A DNA stretch of 10,051 nt from UJ101 sp047975265. Its GTDB lineage: Bacteria > Bacteroidota > Bacteroidia > Flavobacteriales > UJ101. Shown piece by piece: positions 1-5,905 of the stretch. The stretch spans positions 1 to 10,051 of the forward strand of contig JBKEDE010000056.1 of assembly GCA_047975265.1 (NCBI GenBank), given 5' to 3'. The number at the start of each line of letters is the position of its first letter. Position 1 is the stretch's first letter. The position numbers and the translations under genes are program-made. The notes under the pieces are model-generated. The model saw only the letters and a list, made by a program, of their open reading frames with translations. It searched no databases and had not been told where the DNA came from.

Positions 1-163
1 GTAATTCAGTATTAATAGACATATACTCTGCTGTAAGATTTAGGGCAACTAATTCCATATTACTCATTTTTGGTTTTCTAATTTGAGTAAAACTATCAAT
101 ATCGTTACAAGTATTTTTAAGATTATTCAAAATAATTTCGTAATTTTCAATCAGATTGTTCAT
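1..163 (-). CDS. IS982-family transposase, N-terminal fragment (cut by window edge)
   Basis: The minus strand opens with ATG at 161-163 and stays open to the window edge, giving 54 residues beginning MNNLIENYEIILNNLKNTC. The text, including a stretch reading RKPKMSNMELVALNLTAEYM, matches by recall the N-terminus of IS982-family DDE transposases common in flavobacteria such as Riemerella; no search was run. The catalytic DDE domain lies outside the window, so I cannot say whether the gene is intact. A Bacteroidota-type promoter lies just upstream (190-221), as expected for an element carrying its own promoter. The element sits immediately downstream of radA in the same orientation. Family assignment is by recognition of the N-terminal text; the exact element is unknown. 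Confidence 0.8.
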   Translation of the reverse strand, partial: MNNLIENYEIILNNLKNTCNDIDSFTQIRKPKMSNMELVALNLTAEYMSINTEL

Positions 164-250
164 GATATTTAATTGTTTGAAAGTCAAATAAATATACGAT
201 TTTTTAATCACTTGAACAATCTTTTTTTAAATGCACAACAGGTTTAAAAA
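164..250 (-). mobile_element. Probable end of the IS982 element (leader and terminal region)
   Basis: The IS end must lie between the transposase start (163) and the radA stop (252-254). IS982-type elements usually carry a short leader before the transposase. The stretch around 231-245 (ATGCACAACAGGTTT on the plus strand) is a candidate terminal inverted repeat. The other end is outside the window, so neither the repeat nor a target duplication can be confirmed, and the boundary is an estimate. Confidence 0.4.
190..221 (-). promoter_or_regulatory. Putative promoter of the IS982 transposase
   Basis: Read on the minus strand, ATTG (218-221) is followed after 20 bases by TATATTTA (190-197). This is close to the Bacteroidota consensus TTTG/TAnnTTTG and lies 26 bases before the transposase ATG. 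Confidence 0.5.
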
Positions 251-251
251 A

Positions 252-1622
252 CTATCTTTTAAACAAAAAGAAGTAAACCTCTGATATTTTTGAAATCGGT
301 ACTATTCTTATAGCAAGACTATGCTCTTTCGTTTGGTTATATTTAGATATAAAAATCATTTCAAAACCTAATTTATCTGCTTCCTGAATACGTTTTTCAA
401 TTCTGCTGACAGGTCGGATTTCACCACTTAAACCCACTTCAGCAGCAAAGCAATATTTTTCTGAAATAGCAACATCTTCATTAGACGATAAAATGGCTAC
501 CACAACACCCAAATCAATCGAAGGATCATCAACTTTTATACCGCCTGTTACATTCAAAAAAACATCTTTTACTCCCAGACGAAAACCGGCTCGTTTTTCT
601 AAAACAGCCAGTAGCATATTCAAACGCTTTACATCAAACCCCGTAGCAGAACGCTGAGGTGTTCCGTAAACCGCTGTGCTTACCAAAGCCTGAACTTCAA
701 TCATCATGGAACGCGTTCCTTCCATAGTTGCGATAATGGCACTTCCACTCAAATCTTCATCTTTTTTGCTGATTAACATTTCTGATGGATTTGAAACTTC
801 ACGAAGTCCATTTCCATACATTTCATAGATTCCGATTTCAGCCGTAGAGCCAAAACGGTTTTTATGGGCTCGCAAAATACGATACAAGTGGTTTCGATCT
901 CCTTCAAATTGCAACACCACATCGACCATGTGTTCTAAAATTTTAGGTCCAGCAATAGCTCCGTCTTTGGTGATATGACCTATAATGAAAACCGGTGTGT
1001 TCATTTCTTTTGCAAACCGCATAAGCTCGTTAGCACATTCACGGATTTGGGAAATACTTCCTGCAGAAGATTCTATATAATTGGAGTGAAGTGTCTGTAC
1101 AGAATCAATGACCAATAAATCGGGTTGTACTTCTTTAATTTGCTTAAAAATTTTCTGTGTATTGGTTTCCGTTAATAAAAAACACTCTTGATTGACTATT
1201 CCTATACGGTCTGCCCGCATTTTAATTTGATTAGCACTTTCTTCTCCGGAAACGTATAATGTTTTAAACCCTTGTAAAGAAAGTGCTAATTGTAATAATA
1301 AAGTTGATTTTCCTATTCCGGGTTCTCCTCCCATCAAAATCATCGAACCGGGAACAATTCCTCCTCCCAAAACATTATCCAATTCTTTGTTTCCTGTTCG
1401 AATGCGATGTCCTTTTTTCAGGTTAACATCAATAATATTAATGGAGTGGTTTATTTGACCAAAAGGCGACATGGATTCTTTCCATTCCTGCTTTTTCTCA
1501 CTCCTATCAATTACTTCTTCCGCAATTGTATTCCATTTTTTACATGTAGAACATTGTCCCATCCATTGCGAATGTTGTGCACCACAATTTTGGCAATAAT
1601 ATATTTTTTTGGTTTTTGCCAT
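252..1622 (-). CDS. radA: DNA repair protein RadA (Sms)
   Basis: RadA is a RecA-like ATPase that acts with RecA in recombinational repair, promoting branch migration of recombination intermediates. The 456-residue product has the full RadA layout. An N-terminal four-cysteine zinc finger is formed by C10, C13, C24 and C27. The ATPase domain has a Walker A motif GEPGIGKST (99-107) and a Walker B strand ending at D173. The RadA signature KNRFG is at 254-258, and a C-terminal Lon-protease-like domain (about 280-456) carries DPSIDL at 366-371. Length matches the family (E. coli about 460). The ATG lies 3 bases after the stop of the SPFH lipoprotein gene, so the two are probably cotranscribed. The IS982 element lies directly downstream but the coding sequence appears complete. 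Confidence 0.97.
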   Translation of the reverse strand: MAKTKKIYYCQNCGAQHSQWMGQCSTCKKWNTIAEEVIDRSEKKQEWKESMSPFGQINHSINIIDVNLKKGHRIRTGNKELDNVLGGGIVPGSMILMGGEPGIGKSTLLLQLALSLQGFKTLYVSGEESANQIKMRADRIGIVNQECFLLTETNTQKIFKQIKEVQPDLLVIDSVQTLHSNYIESSAGSISQIRECANELMRFAKEMNTPVFIIGHITKDGAIAGPKILEHMVDVVLQFEGDRNHLYRILRAHKNRFGSTAEIGIYEMYGNGLREVSNPSEMLISKKDEDLSGSAIIATMEGTRSMMIEVQALVSTAVYGTPQRSATGFDVKRLNMLLAVLEKRAGFRLGVKDVFLNVTGGIKVDDPSIDLGVVVAILSSNEDVAISEKYCFAAEVGLSGEIRPVSRIEKRIQEADKLGFEMIFISKYNQTKEHSLAIRIVPISKISEVYFFLFKR

Positions 1623-1625
1623 ATT

Positions 1626-2438
1626 TTATTTCACCCCTCCCAATCCCCTAATTACAGGAACTTCTGAGAATACGTTATTGTTACCAAATTCTCCATTCCA
1701 GCGTTCAATGGCTTTTTCTTGAATTTCAAGTTCTTTTAATTTTAACATTTTAGGTTGCGACATGATATCTTTTGTTTTGGCATCGTATTGTGCCGCTTCA
1801 TTATTTCCTTTTGCTTCGGCAATGATGGCTGCAGCCAAGTTTTCTTTCTCTACCTTTTTCTTTTCCGCTAACAGGTTTTTCTCCTCTTGAACCTGTTTGG
1901 CTGTAATGGCTTTATTAATCGCTTCAGGCAAATTAACATCTCGTATGATAATATCATCACATTGTACATAATTAATTTTAAAAGCCTGATCTAAAATAGA
2001 CTTAATTTCTTTTTCAACAGCATCTCGTTTTGAAGAAACCAATTCTTGTGCCGTATATTTTCCGATAACATTTTTTAAAGCCCCTTCAAAAACAGGTGTT
2101 ATGTAAGTTTGTTCATAGTCTTGTCCTTTTTCTAAATGCAAATAGCCTATTTTATTAGGAATTACCCTATGAAATACCGAAGCTGTGATTCCTACGCTCA
2201 TATTGTTGATATCCAACAAGGTTGCTTTAATATCTGTTGTATGCTGCCGACAATCATACGTAATCATATCATTCCACAACCATGAAATTCCTATATCAAC
2301 CCCTTCCGGATATACAACAGAAGGATCCAGTCCTCCCGAATAAGGCTTGTAAACCACTCCTTTATATCCGTTTTCAACTTCTGTACACGATATAAATAAT
2401 ACAAAACAAGTGGTTATTAAAAGATACTTTTTCATCAT
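1626..2438 (-). CDS. SPFH/Band 7 (prohibitin-like) lipoprotein
   Basis: This 270-residue protein belongs to the SPFH (stomatin/prohibitin/flotillin) superfamily, whose members form membrane-bound ring assemblies and often modulate proteases or membrane organisation. The N-terminus (KKYLLITTCFVLFISC) is a lipoprotein-type signal with the probable lipidated cysteine at C18. The SPFH domain covers about 20-180, ending in the prohibitin-like text IIIRDVNLPEAINKAITAKQ (163-182). An alanine-, lysine- and glutamate-rich coiled coil follows (about 176-245), with a short tail containing IERWNGE. Two ATG codons stand in tandem, and either could be the start. A 29-codon membrane-peptide gene ends 5 bases upstream and radA starts 3 bases downstream. 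The substrate or partner is unknown. Family assignment is firm; the lipid anchor is inferred from the signal sequence. Confidence 0.9.
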   Translation of the reverse strand: MMKKYLLITTCFVLFISCTEVENGYKGVVYKPYSGGLDPSVVYPEGVDIGISWLWNDMITYDCRQHTTDIKATLLDINNMSVGITASVFHRVIPNKIGYLHLEKGQDYEQTYITPVFEGALKNVIGKYTAQELVSSKRDAVEKEIKSILDQAFKINYVQCDDIIIRDVNLPEAINKAITAKQVQEEKNLLAEKKKVEKENLAAAIIAEAKGNNEAAQYDAKTKDIMSQPKMLKLKELEIQEKAIERWNGEFGNNNVFSEVPVIRGLGGVK

Positions 2439-2443
2439 TTTTC

Positions 2444-2533
2444 TTACTTTTTTCTTTTTTTAAAAAACATATAGGTTACCCAAAAAATATAGATAACGAT
2501 GGCTATCGCCAAAAACGAAATTAATGCTTTCAT
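2444..2533 (-). CDS. Small single-span membrane peptide (29 aa), upstream of SPFH gene
   Basis: This ORF, easily missed for its size, starts at ATG 2531-2533 and ends at TAA 2444-2446, 5 bases before the SPFH gene. The product begins MKALISFLAIAIVIYIFW and is hydrophobic over about residues 3-24. It ends in a run of lysines and an arginine (FKKRKK), the pattern of a membrane anchor with a positively charged cytoplasmic tail. An A-rich leader (AAAATAATAAAG) precedes the ATG, and a good promoter -7 box (TAAATTTG, 2551-2558 on the minus strand) lies about 17 bases upstream, so this would be the first gene of the transcript. Its placement suggests a partner or assembly factor for the SPFH protein. 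No function is recognised. It could instead be leader sequence that happens to be open. Confidence 0.6.
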   Translation of the reverse strand: MKALISFLAIAIVIYIFWVTYMFFKKRKK

Positions 2534-2550
2534 TCTTTATTATTTTACAA

Positions 2551-2582
2551 CAAATTTAATAAAATTCAAACTACATGATAAA
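2551..2582 (-). promoter_or_regulatory. Promoter of the membrane peptide-SPFH-radA unit
   Basis: On the minus strand, TTTA (2579-2582) is followed after 20 bases by a perfect TAAATTTG (2551-2558). Transcription would start near 2545, leaving only about 12 bases before the ATG at 2533. It stands back to back with the dusB promoter. Confidence 0.55.
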
Positions 2583-2589
2583 TAAAAGC

Positions 2590-2621
2590 TTTCTATTTTC
2601 AATACTTAAATTGTAAATTTG
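2590..2621 (+). promoter_or_regulatory. Promoter of dusB
   Basis: TTTC (2590-2593) is followed after 20 bases by a perfect TAAATTTG (2614-2621), matching the Bacteroidota consensus. Transcription would begin near 2627. That places the TTG codon at 2684 well downstream but the CTG codon at 2639 in a normal start position. Confidence 0.55.
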
Positions 2622-2638
2622 CATAAAAATATTCAAGT

Positions 2639-3622
2639 CTGGCAAAAATAGGAAACATAGATTTAGGTGATTTCCCTTTACTGTTGGCTCCTATGGAAGA
2701 CGTAAGCGATCCTCCTTTCAGGAGATTATGTAAAGAACACGGAGCTGATGTCATGTACACTGAATTTATTTCAGTTGAAGGATTAATTCGTGATGCCCAA
2801 AAAAGTATCAAAAAACTGGACATTTTTGAGTATGAAAAACCGATAGGAATCCAAATTTTTGGTGCTGATTTAGATTCTATGGTTAAAGCAACTGATATCG
2901 TAACTGAAGCAAATCCTGATATTTTAGATATCAATTTTGGCTGTCCGGTCAAAAAGGTCGTCGGTAAAGGCTCTGGTGCCGGTATTTTAAAAGATATTGA
3001 TAAAATGGTTTGTTTAACTAAAGCGGTTGTTAAGCGAACTCATTTACCTGTAACGGTCAAAACCCGTCTTGGTTGGGATCAAAACTCTATTAAAATAGTG
3101 GAAGTAGCCGAACGCCTGCAAGATGTTGGAATTAAGGCTTTATCCATTCATGGGCGAACTCGGGCACAAATGTATAAAGGTACAGCCGACTGGACACCCA
3201 TTCGAGAAGTAAAAAATAACCATAGAATGTATATTCCTATTTTTGGAAATGGAGATGTAGATTCTCCTAAAAAAGCCAAACTAATGCGTGATGAATATGG
3301 ATTGGATGGGGCTATGATTGGGCGTGCTGCCATTGGTTATCCATGGATATTTCAAGAAATTAAACATTTTTTTAAAACAGGGAAAAATAGAACTCCTCCA
3401 AGCATAAATGAACGTGTAGAAGCTACTCGAAAACATCTTACATGGTCTGTTGAATGGAAAGGAGAACGTACCGGAATTGTAGAAACACGTCGCCATTACG
3501 CCAATTATTTCAAGGGAATTTCTCATTTTAAAGAATATAAAAACCAATTAGTAACGACAGATGATTTGAATCTGTTGCATGAAATCTTGGATACTGTTTC
3601 TGAAAAATTTCAGGATTTCTAA
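2639..3622 (+). CDS. dusB: tRNA-dihydrouridine synthase (DusB type), apparent CTG start
   Basis: This FMN-dependent enzyme reduces specific uridines in the tRNA D-loop to dihydrouridine. With the start at 2639 it has 327 residues. Visible motifs are the FMN-site strand FPLLLAPMEDVSD near the N-terminus, catalytic Cys102 in NFGCP, the phosphate/RNA-contact segment HGRTR (171-175), FGNGD (about 202-206) and MIGRAAIGYPW (226-236). No ATG or GTG exists between the in-frame stop at 2624-2626 and ATG 2693. ATG 2693 and TTG 2684 both fall inside the conserved first strand. The text after CTG 2639 (AKIGNIDLGDFPLLLAPMED) matches the usual start of family members, so I chose CTG. The gene is monocistronic and converges on the NlpC/P60 gene, with one base between the stops. 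DusB rather than another Dus paralogue is a best guess. Confidence 0.88.
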   Translation: MAKIGNIDLGDFPLLLAPMEDVSDPPFRRLCKEHGADVMYTEFISVEGLIRDAQKSIKKLDIFEYEKPIGIQIFGADLDSMVKATDIVTEANPDILDINFGCPVKKVVGKGSGAGILKDIDKMVCLTKAVVKRTHLPVTVKTRLGWDQNSIKIVEVAERLQDVGIKALSIHGRTRAQMYKGTADWTPIREVKNNHRMYIPIFGNGDVDSPKKAKLMRDEYGLDGAMIGRAAIGYPWIFQEIKHFFKTGKNRTPPSINERVEATRKHLTWSVEWKGERTGIVETRRHYANYFKGISHFKEYKNQLVTTDDLNLLHEILDTVSEKFQDF

Positions 3623-3623
3623 A

Positions 3624-4280
3624 CTATCCTCTAACGCCTATTATTCTTCTTGCTTGCAAATACCGTCTACTCCAATACGATTCGTCTAACTGGGAAACAA
3701 CTACACCTTTTGACGTGGAAGCGTGTATAAAGGCACTTTTGCCTCCATCAGGTTTAACAACGATTCCCACATGAGAAACTCTTCTGCCTCCTTGCGTCGC
3801 AAAAAATACCAAGTCACCTTTTTCTAACTGTGATTTAGACACAAATTGCCCTTCTTTTGCCTGATCTCTGGAAACGCGGGGCAATAATATATTATGAGGT
3901 CCGAATGCTTTTTGAACAAAAGCTGAACAATCAATACCGCTTCTGGACACTCCTCCATATCGGTAAGGCGTTCCCAAATAGGTTCTTGCAGTAGATAATA
4001 TCTGATCGGCCTTTATATTGCGACTTTTTACATTTAAAGACGCATTTCTTTCCAACGTTTTATTAGCAATGGATGTGCTTTCGATAGGTTCAATCGGCTT
4101 ATACGGTATAAATTCTTCTCTTTTCTTTGATTTATAGTTATTTTTATACGTTTTTGATTTTACCATAGCTTCGGGTATGTTCGAAGCAGAAGTTTTTGTA
4201 TTTTGAACGTAATAATTAGGAACACAACTAGTTACGATAATTAACCCGGTAGAAAAAAATAGTTTTTTATAGATAGTCAT
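3624..4280 (-). CDS. NlpC/P60 family lipoprotein, probable peptidoglycan endopeptidase
   Basis: This is a cell-wall hydrolase of the NlpC/P60 cysteine-peptidase family, which cleaves peptide stems of peptidoglycan. From ATG at 4278-4280 the protein has 218 residues. It has a lipoprotein signal (MTIYKKLFFSTGLIIVTSC) with Cys19 as the probable lipidation site, then a low-complexity lysine- and serine-rich linker (about 25-88). The catalytic domain (about 90-218) contains GIDCSAF with nucleophile Cys118, SHVGIV with His170, and FIHAS with third-position His186. The upstream GTG at 4325 would coincide with the predicted transcription start and put 15 polar residues before the signal, so I rejected it. 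The protein probably acts at the outer or inner membrane face of the periplasm. Confidence 0.92.
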   Translation of the reverse strand: MTIYKKLFFSTGLIIVTSCVPNYYVQNTKTSASNIPEAMVKSKTYKNNYKSKKREEFIPYKPIEPIESTSIANKTLERNASLNVKSRNIKADQILSTARTYLGTPYRYGGVSRSGIDCSAFVQKAFGPHNILLPRVSRDQAKEGQFVSKSQLEKGDLVFFATQGGRRVSHVGIVVKPDGGKSAFIHASTSKGVVVSQLDESYWSRRYLQARRIIGVRG

Positions 4281-4330
4281 AACTGATCTTGATAGATTGA
4301 TAATTAGTATTTTATTAAACCACACGCCTA

Positions 4331-4359
4331 CAAAATTAATACAAATTTTTCAAACCAAA
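4331..4359 (-). promoter_or_regulatory. Promoter of the NlpC/P60 gene
   Basis: On the minus strand, TTTG (4356-4359) is followed after 17 bases by TAATTTTG (4331-4338), matching TAnnTTTG. Transcription would start near 4325, about 45 bases before the chosen ATG. Confidence 0.5.
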
Positions 4360-4374
4360 AAACCAAAAAAAACA

Positions 4375-4406
4375 TTTGTCCTATGTTATAAAATGTTTTA
4401 TATTTG
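4375..4406 (+). promoter_or_regulatory. Promoter of the tRNA-Glu-rpsT-tRNA-Glu unit
   Basis: TTTG (4375-4378) is followed after 20 bases by TATATTTG (4399-4406), a full match to both Bacteroidota promoter boxes. Transcription would begin near 4411, about 24 bases before the first tRNA. Confidence 0.75.
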
Positions 4407-4434
4407 CAACCGCTAAAACAGCAAAAACCTGTTT

Positions 4435-4506
4435 GGCCCGTTCGTCTATCGGCTAGGACGCCAGGTTTTCATCCTGGTAAGAGGGGTTCGATTCCCCTAC
4501 GGGCTA
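4435..4506 (+). tRNA. tRNA-Glu (anticodon TTC), first copy
   Basis: The 72 bases fold as a complete cloverleaf. The acceptor stem pairs GGCCCGT with ACGGGCT (first pair G-U), and the discriminator is A. The anticodon stem is CCAGG/CCTGG with loop TTTTCAT, giving anticodon TTC at 4468-4470, which reads GAA/GAG. The T arm is AGGGG-TTCGATT-CCCCT. CCA is not encoded. The gene is base-identical to the copy at 4816-4887 and lies 41 bases upstream of rpsT on the same transcript. Confidence 0.97.
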
Positions 4507-4547
4507 CAAAAATAAATTAGTTTCAAATTTATTAAAATTTTAAAATT

Positions 4548-4799
4548 ATGGCAAATCATAAATCGGCTTTAAAAAGAATCAGACAATCTGAAACAAAGCG
4601 TTTAAGAAATCGTTTTTATCACAAATCAACCCGTACTGCTATTAAAAAGTTGCGAGGAGAAGAGGATAAGAAATCTGCTGAAGAGCAATTTCCTAAAGTT
4701 GTTTCTATGATTGACCGATTAGCAAAAAAGAATATTATTCATAAAAATAAAGCTGCTAACTTGAAAAGTAAATTAGCTAAAAAAGTAGCTGCTTTATAA
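4548..4799 (+). CDS. rpsT: 30S ribosomal protein S20
   Basis: S20 is a primary 16S rRNA-binding protein of the small ribosomal subunit. The 83-residue product is very basic and begins MANHKSALKRIRQSETKRLR, the characteristic S20 start. It is largely helical in character, with the family's alanine/lysine-rich C-terminus (KAANLKSKLAKKVAAL). Length matches the family. There is no Shine-Dalgarno sequence, and the leader before the ATG is AT-only (AAATTTTAAAATT). The gene lies between two identical tRNA-Glu genes and shares the promoter at 4375-4406, so its mRNA is probably released by tRNA processing at both ends. Confidence 0.98.
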   Translation: MANHKSALKRIRQSETKRLRNRFYHKSTRTAIKKLRGEEDKKSAEEQFPKVVSMIDRLAKKNIIHKNKAANLKSKLAKKVAAL

Positions 4800-4815
4800 G
4801 ACAAAATTACATTTC

Positions 4816-4887
4816 GGCCCGTTCGTCTATCGGCTAGGACGCCAGGTTTTCATCCTGGTAAGAGGGGTTCGATTCCCCTACGGGCTA
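4816..4887 (+). tRNA. tRNA-Glu (anticodon TTC), second copy
   Basis: This copy is identical over all 72 bases to the tRNA at 4435-4506, with anticodon TTC at 4849-4851. It begins 16 bases after the rpsT stop with no separate promoter visible, so it is probably cotranscribed. A terminator hairpin follows at 4894-4918. Confidence 0.97.
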
Positions 4888-4888
4888 C

Positions 4889-4932
4889 AAAAAATCCTTT
4901 CTCAAACTTTTTAAGGATGGTTTTAATTTTTT
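4889..4932. terminator. Probable bidirectional terminator between tRNA-Glu and the 2-hydroxyacid dehydrogenase operon
   Basis: ATCCTT (4894-4899) pairs with AAGGAT (4913-4918) across a 13-base loop. On the minus strand the stem is followed directly by a run of T (complement of 4889-4893), a good end for the operon 8381-4942. On the plus strand GG separates the stem from the T-rich tract TTTTAATTTTTT, so it is somewhat weaker there. Confidence 0.55.
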
Positions 4933-4941
4933 AATTAGACG

Positions 4942-5886
4942 CTATATTTTATAAAACTGTTTAATTTTGGATACAATTGTTTGGGCTAATTTTAATTTAC
5001 TTTCTTGAGTCCATCCTGCTATATGGGGAGTCAATAATACATTTTTTGCTTGAATTAAATATTGAAAATCCGGAGGCATTTCTTTTTCAAAAAGATTTTC
5101 AAACGAAGCATTCTCATATTCTAAAACATCTAACCCTGCAGCTATAATCTTTCCTGATTGTAGTGCTACAACCAAATCTTTTGTTACAACCGATTTTCCT
5201 CTTGCCGTATTTATAAAATAAATCTGTTTCTTGAAAGAATTAATAAAATCATGATTGACCATACAAAGTGTGGAATCTGTTTGAGGTGTATGTAAACTTA
5301 CAATATCTGTCTTTTGGAATAACGTTTCTAAATCAACTTGTTTGGCATTTTTATCTTCTACATTTTGTTTAATATCATAACAAATCACCTCACAATCAAA
5401 ACCTTGTAAGCGTTTAGCAAAGGCTTTTCCCATATTTCCATAACCTATTAACCCTACGGTTTTTCCCATAATTTCATACCCTCGGTTCTCTTCACGAAGC
5501 CACTTACCGTTTCGAATTTCATCATCTGCCCGGTTTAAATGATTCATCAAAGACAACAGCATTCCTACAGCATGTTCTCCAACTGCATCACGATTTCCTT
5601 CGGGTGCTGATATTAAGTAAATTTCTTTTTCTTTGGCATAATTACAGTCAATATTTTCCAATCCGGCTCCCACACGTGCAATAAATTCCAACCGGGTTGC
5701 CTGATCTAAAAAAGATTTGTCTATTGAAAATCGACTTCGAATCACAATACCGTGATATTTATGTATTTTTTTTTCTACTTCAGATTTAGAACTTGTATAA
5801 TCTTCATAAACCTCAAAATTTAAATCTAAAAGTGTTTTTTTTATATAATGATGATTGGTATCGAGAAGCAGAATCTTTTTAGGCAT
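4942..5886 (-). CDS. D-isomer-specific 2-hydroxyacid dehydrogenase (phosphoglycerate dehydrogenase-like)
   Basis: This NAD-dependent oxidoreductase belongs to the family that includes 3-phosphoglycerate dehydrogenase (SerA). The 314-residue protein has the family's two-part catalytic/nucleotide-binding layout. The Rossmann motif GYGNMG (148-153) is followed by an acidic residue at the end of the next strand (D171), favouring NAD over NADP. The catalytic residues are Arg229 in NTARG, Glu258 and His288 in TPHIAG. No C-terminal ACT domain is present, so it lacks the serine-regulated part of classical SerA. It is the last gene of the minus-strand operon, 19 bases after mgtE, and is followed by a hairpin terminator. 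It could be the cell's SerA or a dehydrogenase for another 2-hydroxyacid; sequence alone does not decide. Confidence 0.9.
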   Translation of the reverse strand: MPKKILLLDTNHHYIKKTLLDLNFEVYEDYTSSKSEVEKKIHKYHGIVIRSRFSIDKSFLDQATRLEFIARVGAGLENIDCNYAKEKEIYLISAPEGNRDAVGEHAVGMLLSLMNHLNRADDEIRNGKWLREENRGYEIMGKTVGLIGYGNMGKAFAKRLQGFDCEVICYDIKQNVEDKNAKQVDLETLFQKTDIVSLHTPQTDSTLCMVNHDFINSFKKQIYFINTARGKSVVTKDLVVALQSGKIIAAGLDVLEYENASFENLFEKEMPPDFQYLIQAKNVLLTPHIAGWTQESKLKLAQTIVSKIKQFYKI

Positions 5887-5905
5887 ATTTTTTAGTATTA
5901 ATAAT

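Larger units (their letters stand above)
4435..4893 (+). repeat. Direct repeat of 78 bases formed by the two tRNA-Glu genes, flanking rpsT
   Basis: Positions 4435-4512 and 4816-4893 are identical: the 72-base tRNA plus CAAAAA. Both copies are in the same orientation with rpsT between them, so homologous recombination between them would delete rpsT. Confidence 0.9.

Noticed and set aside
2684..2692. TTG (2684) or ATG (2693) as the start of dusB
   Set aside because: Both lie inside the conserved first beta-strand and would remove family-conserved residues; CTG 2639 restores them and fits the promoter.
3148..3547. Antisense open frames inside dusB
   Set aside because: They have no start-site support and oppose a well-conserved gene; they are shadows of its codon pattern.
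4281..4325. GTG at 4325 as the start of the NlpC/P60 protein
   Set aside because: It falls at the predicted transcription start and would place 15 residues before a proper lipoprotein signal that begins with the ATG at 4280.
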